A stretch of DNA of 64,000 nucleotides from Nephrocerus scutellatus (taxonomy: Eukaryota > Arthropoda > Insecta > Diptera > Pipunculidae). Below, in pieces: positions 43,013 to 54,000 of this stretch. The notes under the pieces were generated by a model that did not search any database, was not told the DNA's origin, and saw nothing but the letters and a program-made list of their open reading frames with translations. The translations under genes were made by a program, and so were the position numbers. The stretch's first letter is position 1. The number at the start of each line of letters is the position of its first letter. Where the stretch lies: contig OX352765.1 in the NCBI GenBank assembly GCA_947095585.1, positions 91,596,965 to 91,660,964 of the forward strand, written 5' to 3'.

Positions 43013-44330
43013 ATGTTGATTATTCGCAAAGCATATTGCTTGGGAACCAGGTATATTTCTTAACTAATGATATAAAATGAGTTGTCATTCAGAAGTTTCG
43101 CATTTCCCATTGAAGAGCTGTTGCAGCCCGTGTCATCGTTGTCAGTCAAAGTTGTGGTTTTTCCTCCAAAGACTACTCGTCTTCAGATAGTGAAAAGTCA
43201 CCCAAAATTAATAAAGAAAAAAATCCCACTGAGGAAGAAAATGCACAGAAGCCAACGCCTAAAGATGAATCTGCCGCCGACCGGTTGAATCGGCTATTAG
43301 CCAGCATGAAAACGGATGAGAATCTTACTGCTTTAAAACAGGTATCAATGGCTAAGCCCGGTGGTGGTAAAAAGAAACGAGATCATGTCGCGAAAAGTGC
43401 AACTCCAGACGTTAATAAAGATGTGTTTGAAGCAGCAAAAAGAGTTGCGACACTCTTGGGAGAAGACAATAAACAACAAACTGAGTCCGAACTGTTGTCG
43501 AAACTGTTGCATCATGGCAACAACAACGGTGCAGCTGCTGCAACTACATCGGATGGAGGCAATATTAAGAAGACAAACGAGAATGATTTAAGTTTAAGGT
43601 TATTTGATAAACATTACGAAAAATATACCTTATAATTAATGAGTTTCTTCTTAGCGATCTTATTATAGGCATGAAAATCGATCGTCGCCAGCAGACGAAA
43701 AATCAATCCCGCGGGGACTACGTGCGCAACGCATTGGCAAGCAGTAGTTCACAATGGAAGCAACAGCAATACCAATCAAAAGATGATAATTACAATAATC
43801 AATTACGTAATAGAAGAAAGTTTGTTGCAGAATCACATACGGGAAGTGTTAATCTTTTTGGTTGTACACCATTGGGTATTTTCAAAGATCCCTCAAAGTT
43901 GCAGGAAAGCACAGATCTACTTAGTACATGGGAATACCTTCAGACAAGAGAATTAAAACTGCAAGTTGCTCACCCGCCAACAAACTATTTTCAGAAGATG
44001 GCTCTTTGGACAGAACAAGGAAAACTTTGGAAATTCCCAATTGACAATGAACAAGGTATGGACGAGGAAGCAGCGGTTGACTTTACAGAGCACGTCTTTC
44101 TTGAACAGCATTTGGAACCATGGTGCCCCACAAAAGGACCCATACGACATTTCATGGAGTTGGTATGTGTGGGTTTGTCGAAAAATCCATACATAACCGC
44201 AAATGAGAAAAAGGAACACATTTTCTGGTATCGTGATTACTTTAACCAGAAAAAGGATATTCTCAAAGAATTGATGAACGTGGAAAAGCTTACCACCAAG
44301 GACGCAGCAACTACAGCAGTACAAAAATAA
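43013..44330 (+). CDS. mRpS31: Mitochondrial ribosomal protein S31
   Basis: Metazoan-type component of the mitoribosome small subunit (mS31), acting in the mitochondrial matrix. Three exons: 43,013-43,050, 43,116-43,598, 43,655-44,330, making 398 residues, close to the human protein. The start MLIIRKAYCLGTRAVAARVI looks like a mitochondrial presequence (basic, no acids). A low-complexity middle follows (SSDSEKSPKINKEKNPTEEE; NGAAAATTSDGG). The conserved C-terminus includes DLIIGMKIDRR, GSVNLFGCTPLGIFKDPSK, FTEHVFLEQHLEPWCPTKGP and IRHFMELVCVGLSKNPYIT, then FWYRDYFN. The first acceptor is set at 43,115 because only this keeps the SSKDYSSSDS frame open, and it is a weak AAG acceptor. The second junction restores SDLIIGMKIDRR. 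The stop codon overlaps an AATAAA, and a second lies at 44,344. Confidence 0.93.
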
Positions 44331-44365
44331 AGCAATCAAACCAAATAAAATTTAATTTTCAGTGT
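44331..44365. terminator. Shared convergent 3' ends, overlapping poly(A) signals
   Basis: Only 35 bp separates the stop codons of mRpS31 (+) and the large gene (-). AATAAA at 44,326-44,331 and 44,344-44,349 serves the plus strand. ATTAAA on the minus strand at ~44,350-44,355 can serve the other gene. The 3' UTRs therefore must overlap or be extremely short. Confidence 0.7.
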
Positions 44366-47300
44366 TCAACTTTGAACGTTCTGATACATTTCCGGATGTT
44401 TGTTGATATTATCTTCCATAATTTTTTGGCGCATCGCTTCCCAGCGTTCCAGTTTGCCTAAAACTTCAGGAACCAATTCATGTTTCTTGAGTCTTTGGTG
44501 TTCGGGACCATCGCGTAATTCCACTTGAGTTTTAAAATTGTAATTTGGCTTGTATCCATTTAGACGCAAAAAGTGATCAAAATAGAAGGGCACAATCGAC
44601 TCCTGAATAGTGCCCATAATGTTTAGACTTTCGCGCGCCACTTTTAAATTGTCAACAGAGTCTTCGTTGTGGAATGCTTCGAAGAAGAATTTCGAACGAC
44701 CAGAGATCCTTGTATCAAACTTGGGCGGTGTGCGTATCTTCTGTTCGAGTATGGACCGTGGCAGTTTTCCCTCTCGCTTAGGCTTTTGATACGGTGGTGC
44801 TAAGTTTCTGCGAACTAAATTCATTTCTTTTTCAATGCGGTGCTCGATCTTAACAGCGTCCTTGGAATGTTTTCGCTGATAATCCAATTTCCGTCGGTAG
44901 GCGGCTTCCTTGACTAAACGTTTCTTCAAATCGATGGTTTCAAACTTTCCTAAAATCGAAATTAAAAGAGATATAAGGGTTTTTTTTAACAGTTAACACC
45001 AAAAACCTATTGTGTCCACTACAATGTCCGAGATCATTGCAATCTGTTCGATGGCGGGCATCTTGTGTTCACTGGTACCGCGCACATTCGCCGGCACAAC
45101 CTGCCGCCACACTTCATTGCAAATACCCATCGCCCGAGTGAACTTGACATCGTTAAATGATCTCTCGACAGGCTCTTCCAACAGAGTGTATGTTCTGTTC
45201 TGCAAACCGTTGGCTCTTGCTTCCATGAAATATTTTTTGTCGTACTTTGACGCAGCATACATCTGCTTTGTTTGCAAATCTTCAACGTACCAATTCTGGA
45301 ATATTTCAAATCGCCGGTGTAATTCTGCAAGAATCCACAGCGTAAAGTGCAACTCGAGCAGTGCTACAAAGGTGTTTGCCCTCAGATTGCCGACTCCTTG
45401 CAGGAAATCATCTACGGTCGAAAAGACAACAATGATTGGATGATTTAGACGCAAATAGTGTTGCTCATAGAATTCCCTAATCGCCCAAGCGTCATCTCTG
45501 TCACGTTTACGAATATTTGTAGTCATTCTCTTCGCTATTGATTCCTCAAAAGGTTCCAGTTCTCCGTCTACTTTGTGAATCCAATCGTACTCCTGCCGCC
45601 ACTTAACTTCCATTAGAAGATAATGGAAATTTTGCAAAATTGTTCGCCGTATCCATTCGTTTTCTATGTAGACAATCTCCATATTTAGCACAGTGTACTC
45701 CTTCTCCACGTCGCGACATAGCTGTTTTAGCTGATCTGTTCGCTCATAGTAAGGCTTAACTTTATGCAACACCTCCATGGCAGCATCGTACTCCCTCTTC
45801 TCCCATTTGGCAAATAGGTTATCAAAGAGAACCCGCGCCCGATTCATCTCATCCCAGTGCTGTTCATTCATTCGATCGTAGATTTTCATTTGGACAAGTT
45901 GCCCTTGAATAAGCATTGACTCGAACTTTTTACGCAGAGCATCTTTGATTACAGTGCGACATGAATTCCATTTGAAAGGCTTGGCGGGTGGTCGTGCACG
46001 TAAATCGGCAACGTAAAGCTCATCAAAGTCGGTGGCAACAGCTGCGGGTGCTTTAACGGCCCCTCCACCTAGTTTTACTTTATGTAGATCAACAGGTTTT
46101 ACCTCCAATCGCAGTCTGAGTCCATTCTGTAGACGGGTGGTACGTGTAAAGAAGCTGTCCTTCGGTGCTGCCATAGCAGTTTGTTCCTTTTTCTGCCCTG
46201 CAAATAGTAACACTTTGTAGGGATTTACCTCCTCGAGAGTAGCATCGATGGGTACCGCCTCAAAGCGGCACCGATTCAGCTCCTCAAAGGGCACTAGCGA
46301 TTTTCGAATGTAGTCAAGCGGTACTTTTGTTTTCTCCTCGACGAGCAAGAAACTTCCGCTGTCGTTCGTCAGGTTCGTGCATTTAGAGCTGCTGAGTGAA
46401 GTTAGACACGATGCGATACTCTGTAAGTCCTCCTCGAGTTCCCGTTGATAAGCTTCTTTGTCAATGATGTTTCTACCAACATCGCCGTCGTCCTTTAGGC
46501 AGACCACTTTTATCGGTTGCTTGATTTCATGCAAGAAATCTATATATTCCTGACGGCCTGGAAAGCCTTTGGTTCGTTCTTCGTCGGTTCGGCTGTGAAA
46601 AACAAAATCTGTGAGGTTGTTGTTTGGTTTTTTGTCTACTTTTCCTTTCCCCTTCTTAAGCACACCACCACTCAAGCCTTGAGATTGTCCTGTAAAATCT
46701 GCAATTAATGCATCTACGTCCAATTTGGGAAGGGTAAGATCTATATCCTCCCAATCTTCGCCTCGAGGATAGGCTCTATTGAAAAGTGCCAAGTTAGTTT
46801 TCCTCTTTTGTATCCGGTCGGTTTGGACTGCATCACGTTTCGCTAAGACTGTTTTTGTCGCATACCTGACATCAATGTTCATATGTTGCGTCGGATTCCA
46901 ATGGTCATGATGACGTCGCGCTTCGAATTTTTCCGCATACTCTGATCGTTTAACTTGGCGTACATTTTCACGCAATTTCTTCTCAGCCGGAAGCTTACAC
47001 ATGTAGGGAACTTCACCGTGACGAACAACTGCATCGAAATCTTCTGATGGGACGCGTAGCCTGTCGTAATTACGTGGCTTCCGTGGATTTCGTCGTAGCG
47101 TAGACTCACGATACTTTGGCGCAGGCATATTTCCACGACGACTTAACGAAACTCTCTGCCCGTCATCCAGAGTACCGCCCTCGGATGGTATCCAATCAGA
47201 ATCCTCTGAATCTGATGCGACGCATATGTTTTTCCCTTTATTTTTTCGAGGAGCCGGTCTTTTAGGTGGACAAGGAATTCCGAGAAAGTGCATTCGTCTG

Positions 47301-49441
47301 CGTCTCCGTAGCCTGCGGATGGCATCTGCTCGCTTTGCCCGTGAATACATATAATCTAGAGTAGCTCCTGGCTGAGCTGCAAGATGTGCTGGGTCATCGT
47401 TGACACCAGTCTGCGCGTCATTCTCACCGTAGAGAAATCCAATCAGATTGAATTTCTTGACTTTCAGATGACGGTGTGGCTTTCTGATGCGGAAATTTTT
47501 TCGAATAACTCGGTCATAATGATGACCAAGAGGTTTGCGACGGAACTCCCCAATCGGCGTTTCTTTTGCCTTAATTTTCAATCCAAATTCGGGTGGGAAC
47601 AGCTCCAGTTGTGGATCATCGGGATGTAAAACTTTTTTAATGCCAGTCGATTGTAAATTTGCTGGCTGCCTCGTCTTTTTTGGGGCGAGTTCATCAAACC
47701 ATTCCGTACGCGTAATACATCCTTTAAGCTTCCTCTGACCCGAAGCACGATTGTCCTTTTGATGGCGCTTTCCACGCAATTTCGAGTCCAATTTAAAATG
47801 AAATCCCCGCAAGAGAATACGACTTTCACGTTTCCCAACATGAATGGCATCTTCATCGTCGGTTGATTGTTCCGAATGGGAGCTTCGAGTGGCCGAATCG
47901 GTGCTGATCTCCAGTGTAGCTTCTGGATGTTTAATCTCTTTACCCAACCGTTCCGCATAGAATTTCTCACGAACCTTTGCCCGTTCACGTATCTCTCGCT
48001 TGGACTTTTTCAGTTTCTGACAGAAACGTTTTGTTTCTGTCAATGTATGTGGAAAAAATCTACGCTGCAATATGCCACGTTGCAGAGAGCGTTCGGTCTT
48101 CCGAATTGACCGATCGAGAACTTCAAGTGCAGCTCGGAAATCGGTCTGAGCTAAATCTGCAGCTTTAGCTTCTAAATCTGCATTCTTCTTCGTCTTATTT
48201 TCAGCTTCCATGCGTGCATGTTTCTCCTTCCGCTTTATATACAACTGTTTGTAACGATCGCGGCGATTCGCTTCCTCTTTAGCGATTCTATCCCTAACTG
48301 CAGGCTTCTCGTTCGAGCGAAAGAGTTGTCCGAAATGTTTTACACTTTCTTGAGGCTTACCAAATTCTGTAATTATTGCATCGACCCCCTCCTTTTTGTC
48401 CACATCCACATCAAAGCACTCCGGAACACGTATACGATATGCCTGTTGCTCACGCTCTACGGCAATTTCCGTTTCAGCTTTGACATCACGCCGCTGTTTG
48501 TAGCGACAAACGCGTCGGAATTCATGTTGATTCAGGAAATCTTGTTCGTCTTTGTGATATGTATTCTTATAGTCGAGCCCATGGAAGTCCAGCTGCATGG
48601 GATTTTCCAAGTCGATGACTTCACAAACGGTCGACAATGATGACAGTGAGGCAGACGGAGTACTAGCATTTTCCGCCATCTTTACGAGGTTTGAAATGTC
48701 AGCAAACTGTTTGCATTGTGGAACAACCTTTTGTCGAAGAGTTTGGGGATTTACAAGGCAAAATTTTTTCCGGGGATCTTCCGTAAGAGAGAATTTTTGT
48801 TGATCTTTAATATCTGTCCTAGCAGCCACTTGTTGTAGCTGTGGCCGACGACATATGCCTATACGGGGTTTAACAGCACCAACAGCGTCACTGGCTTTAC
48901 ACGGAGCCTGCCAAATTGGACCATGTAATGATTTGGCTTTCAAAGAAATAGGGTGTTGGCTATCAACCAATTTTTCGGAGGTATTTCGTTCCGACTTCAA
49001 TGGCTTAACAATATGACTCGTATATGGAGGGGGTGAGTACTTGCAGGATTTCTTACTTGTCGGTATGAGGCCTTGAGATGATTTTCCACAACGCTTATCA
49101 GAACGTAAGTCAGGACATGTCAGTACTGTATCGTATTTTGAAGAAGAAGAAGACGTATATTGCAATCGTTGCTGGCCATGAATATTTCGAAGAGACTTTC
49201 CATCTGCTGGACTTGGTTTAAAATCTCGTTTTGGTATTCTGAAGCAAGGAATGGGAGTTATGCCATTTTCGGGAAATTCCAAAGTGTGCATGGAAACTGT
49301 ACTTTCGGACCACTTTGACGGTCTTACGGATTGACTTCCATTAAACTTGTCCGAAATTTTTTTCTGCTCCTTATTTTTGTCAAAACAAATCAAACCATCT
49401 TGGCTTTCATCTTTATTCGCTCTTTGCTTTATATAAGACAT
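44366..49441 (-). CDS. Unrecognised 1,672-aa basic coiled-coil protein
   Basis: Two exons: 49,441-45,007 and 44,949-44,366. They join through a 57-nt intron (GTTTTT...TTTTAG) to give VVDTI-GKFETIDLKKRLVK in frame. Without splicing the first exon stops after GFWC. The protein is highly charged and rich in Arg/Lys. The N-terminal ~300 residues are Ser/Pro-rich and look disordered. Charged helix follows at ~380-500 (RDRYKQLYIKRKEKHARMEA; RAALEVLDRSIRKTERSLQR). A basic cluster RRLRRRRRMHFLG (~705-720) precedes an acidic Ser-rich patch SDSEDSDWIPSE. The C-terminal third is helical and more hydrophobic. A segment near residue 1,350 (VFSTVDDFLQGVGNLRANTF) faintly recalls DUF4200-type axonemal proteins. 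I do not recognise the family. A cytoskeletal/ciliary or nuclear role is only a guess from composition. Confidence 0.8.
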
Positions 49442-51041
49442 GTTTCGTCACAATTTTTAAATATTATTTTTATTCCAAAATTATTACTTAAGCAACTACG
49501 ATCTACGATAATATATTATTTGAAATGTCAACTTAAATTATTTTCCAAGCTGGTAACAAATGGTTGATACTTTAATGGCGGACCCGTAGTTTTCGGTATT
49601 GCTATCGCCACACTAACTCCCTACAAACATCCACCCCAAGCATCCCCACATCCACATCCCAAAGTTTCAGCTATATCTGATGAACGGTCTTCGAGTTAAG
49701 CGTGAACAGATAGATTATAGTTCGTACATAGCTGCGCAGTACATAGCACACACAGTCAATATGATACCGCTATATGGCAAGATGTTCGTACAAAACACCT
49801 TTTCTTTGGTGTTTACGAAACGACCGGAAAAAAGAATCATCCAAATAGGTCGAGCCGTTCTCAAGTTTTAGCTAGACTTAACGCACGGCAATTGATTTTT
49901 ATATATATTATATACACTGTTGTTCCGATTTGCGTCGTGGAATGGTTCTAGAAATTGTGGACGCAAAACGAAACAACGCAAACCGAAACACATTTTCTTG
50001 TATATTTCCATCAATTGGTTGTAGATTGGTTCCAAATTATATAAAAAAATATATTTTGTGACGCAAATCGAAACAAATTTTCCCATACTATTCAATACAT
50101 TTGGCAGAAGATTGGTTCTAAACATGATAAATTTGTATATTTTTATTTCATTAAAAAACTCATTTAATTTGACATAAATATTTTATTTAAATATACGTCG
50201 TGTTTTTTTTTTAAATCTGGCGTAAATCTCCCAAAATATTAAGATCTGTTAGAGGGAAATGTCGATCTACCGTAGATTGTTTTTTTTTTTTGGAAAAACC
50301 GAGCAACTTGACAGCAAAAAAATCAATCTGCGCCAGATTTTTTTTTTAAAAAAACGACATTAGAGAAATCATTGAATTATTTTGTCTCGCGCGAGAAAAA
50401 TCGCGTTTCATATGAATCGGTCTTAATATATTTAAACTATATAGTTGTACCTTTCGAACAATTGCTTCGTTCTAGACACAAATTTTAATACAGCACCAAT
50501 CTTCACGTTCAAAGCTCAAAGGCAACAAAAAACAGAAGAAAGTGTGTGGACTGTGGAATTCGTATGTCGTATCATTTACGAAATACGATCGAATAAAAAT
50601 GTTAGTAGATTTTTAAAATTGATTGACAAATTGGAGATTTTTTATTTAAATTTAAAGGAAACACTAATTGCTTCTGAAAATGAAAATCAAATCAGAGTAA
50701 TTGTCAATAGAAAGTTATACAATAATCTTAAGTGTGTTAATTGCTTTATAATTTACACACTTGTTCGGTGAGGAAGTGCCATCGTTGTTCATCATCATCA
50801 TCAACTTTTGTCCTACTCGACAACTGAGCGAGTGAACGGTTCAGATGTACTGTACAGCACTAGTAGTAAAAGTCGTCAGAGCAGAAAGCCAGCCACCAGT
50901 CGCAGCAACTGAAAAGTGAAAAATAAAAAATTAAAATTCCATTGGATAAAATTCGAAATTTTTTTTTGCAAAATATTAAAATCTCTTTAAAAAGTATTAA
51001 TCAATTGACAAGAAAAGTTTCATTTAGCATAGAACTATAAA
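49442..51041. other. Divergent intergenic region between the large gene and mib1
   Basis: Contains three degenerate ~85-bp units at 49,930-50,125 (each with GATTGGTTC(C/T)AAA and GACGCAAA.CGAAACA). An empty-site relative of the 30,785 repeat lies at ~50,265-50,360. The mib1 5' leader presumably occupies roughly 50,800-51,041 (TCGCAGCAACTGAAAAGTGA and A/T-rich sequence). Promoters for both genes should lie here, but I cannot pin down a start site. Confidence 0.45.
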
Positions 51042-54000
51042 ATGGCTTGTGCAGCAACGGCTGCAACCAAAGAAAGTACATCTGCAACATCTGCGTCAGT
51101 ATCAGTTTTGCCCAATGGGTCGTCTGGTGTAATTGCAAATGGAAACGGTATTGGTACAGCATCAACTGGGGGTGTAGCATCAATTTCGGCTAGTTCCTCC
51201 ATCGTTAGTGGCAGTGGTGGTTCATCTTCGACTGCTGCCGCAACAGCCATTGTGGGCAGTGCTAGCAGTGGTCAAAATTCTGGTGGAGGAACAGTGTCAA
51301 CTGCTGGTGGTGGTACCGCGAACGCAAATGCAAATCGACAGACACGTTTCGCTATGGAAGGTGTTGGAGCTCGAGTTATACGTGGACCCGACTGGAAGTG
51401 GGGTAAACAAGTAAGTGTGTCTCACTCATTACATTAATAATACAAATAGAAAAACTCGACCTTAACACCTTTCCATCATTTAATTAAAAGTTATTGAATT
51501 TAATCATTTGTGACGGCATTACTGAATCTGTGAATCTCAAAACCTCAAAACTGCTGGTGGGGGATCAGATAACAAACAGAAATGATTATTTATGATCTCC
51601 AAAGCTTCAATTGTAACAAGTTCTACGGTGGTATGCAGTATATGTCTCCGTAGCCATTTTCTAGCGACTAGGACTAGATCTAGAAACACAATGATGATTG
51701 GGTAAAAGATCTTTGCAAATTTTGATTTCTCTGTTATTCAGTTCAGTTATCATTTAATTTGATTTTAGTGTCACTTTCAGGGTACTTTCTGTTTCTGTAT
51801 ATCCAGAGTGAAGCCATTAGTTAGAAACTTGAACAGATTACGCCACAGTTTTGTCCACTACAATAATTATGTGGAATGAATTGCCTGATTCTGTGTTTCC
51901 GCATTTGTATTATCTACAGTCATTTAAGACACATGTGCATAGATATCTCACCCTTTCCTCTCCTTAATTTCCGAACGTCCACGCTGTGCTAAGAGTTGTA
52001 AGGTTGCAAACCCCTTGAGCGTGTGTGCATTGTATAAAAAACCTCCCCCCTTAGTACTCATAACGCATATTTTTCTCTTAATGCAAATGAACTCTTGTTT
52101 TTTTTCGATTTTATTGCTTGTTTCGGTAATTAATTATTATTTTTTTAAATAACATATACTCGAGGGGTACTGTGTATGCACGACACTTGGCTAAATAGAG
52201 ATAGGTCTTCTTGTTATCAGCAGACAGCAGTTCGCTAAATTGTCGTCAATTTCTTCTTCTCCGATTGGAATTTGATCAGTTTTTTCCTGTCCAGTGATTT
52301 AGTGCTTCTCTTGTAACGATGTTGACACCGGCTTTTATTCTAAATTTGTTTAATAATTATCCTCATGTCTCGTCTTGCTAATGAATACATGGCCATCGAG
52401 CGAGTCGCAATTTAATAGTCGCGTAATAAGTCTATAGGCAACACCTCTTTTTTGCTCCTAATTCAAAATTTTAACGTTTTTTAAATCGGCGTATCAGTAT
52501 CAGTGCAGCTTCCTTACTTATCTCTGAACTGTCTGGTTACTGGTTATACTTGTGGCGTGTTTTGAATTTTTTTTTCTTTCTCTGTATTCATCTCTGGTTA
52601 TATATATGGTGTCGTATGGCTGTTTTTAGCAGCGGACCAAACCTTTTATAATCAACAACATCACAACAATAAAATGCTGCAAAATTATTGCTATCGCGTG
52701 TTGCTGGTGAGTGTTTGTGTATGAATTTTGAATTTCAAGTTCGGATGTTCTTTTGCCCCCCTTTTATTGCAATTTATTGTACATGGTTCTCATTTTCTAA
52801 AGCCCACATGTGTGATGTGTAATTACAAGTTTTCAAAATAATTTGTTTTCAAACAATTTGCCGGCAAGAGAGTATAAAACAATTTTCGAACAGGAGATCA
52901 TAGAATATTCTTGTCTTGCACAAATTGACAATCACATCCTGTCGAGTAGAATTTTTTAATTAAATTGTAATCATTCGCTCATTGTTATTTCAGGACGGTG
53001 GTGAAGGACACGTTGGCACTGTACGAAATTTCGAATCATCTGAAGAGGTTGTCGTTGTGTGGGATAATGGTACGGCGGCAAATTATCGCTGCGCGGGCGC
53101 TTACGATTTACGCATTTTGGACAGTGCACCGACGGGCATCAAGCACGATGGCACAATGTGCGATACATGCCGACAGCAGCCAATATTTGGCATTCGCTGG
53201 AAATGCGCTGAGTGCATTAACTATGATTTGTGTTCGATATGCTATCACGGCGATAAACATCATTTGCGACATCGTTTCTATCGCATAGCAACACCGGGCG
53301 GTGATCGTGCAATGCTCGAGCCAAGGCGTAAATCGAAGAAAGTTGCTGTGCGCGGTATTTTTCCGGGAGCACGTGTTGTTCGCGGAGTCGATTGGCAGTG
53401 GGAAGATCAGGACGGTGGTGTTGGTCGTCGTGGCAAAGTGAATGAAATTCAAGATTGGTCATCGGCATCACCACGTTCTGCGGCATATGTTGTCTGGGAT
53501 AATGGAGCGAAGAATTTGTATCGTGTCGGATTTGAGGGAATGGCCGACTTGAAGGTTGTCAACGATGCCAAAGGCAATACAGTATATCGCGATCATCTGC
53601 CATTGTTGGGCGAGAATGGACCTGGTAAAGGACCTCATGGATTTCAGATTAACGATAAAGTCACCGTCGATTTGGAGTTGGAAATTGTTCAGTCGCTGCA
53701 ACATGGTCATGGCGGCTGGACGGATGGTATGTTTGAGTGTCTGAACAACGCTGGAATGGTGGTCGGTATTGATGAGGATCATGATATTGTTGTTGCATAC
53801 AATTCGGGAAATCGCTGGACATTTAATCCGGCTGTCCTTACGAAAGTCTCGTCTCCGACAACATCGACTCCGGAGTTTGCTGTTGGCGATATTGTGAAGA
53901 TTTGCTCGGACGTTGAGAGTATTAAGTTGCTTCAGCGCGGACATGGCGAATGGGCTGATGCTATGCAGTTGGTGAGTTTGAAAAAAAATATGAGAATTAC

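Noticed and set aside
43082..43288. Separate 68-aa gene before mRpS31
   Set aside because: It is an alternative frame over mRpS31 exon 2. The mRpS31 frame there is supported by the protein-like SSSDSEKSPK stretch and by splicing.
45012..48803. Plus-strand and other frames (up to 143 aa) opposite the large gene
   Set aside because: They are antisense or shifted-frame shadows of the 1,672-aa coding sequence.
53108..53944. Minus-strand frames of up to 158 aa inside mib1
   Set aside because: They are shadows of mib1 exon 2, whose own frame is unmistakable.
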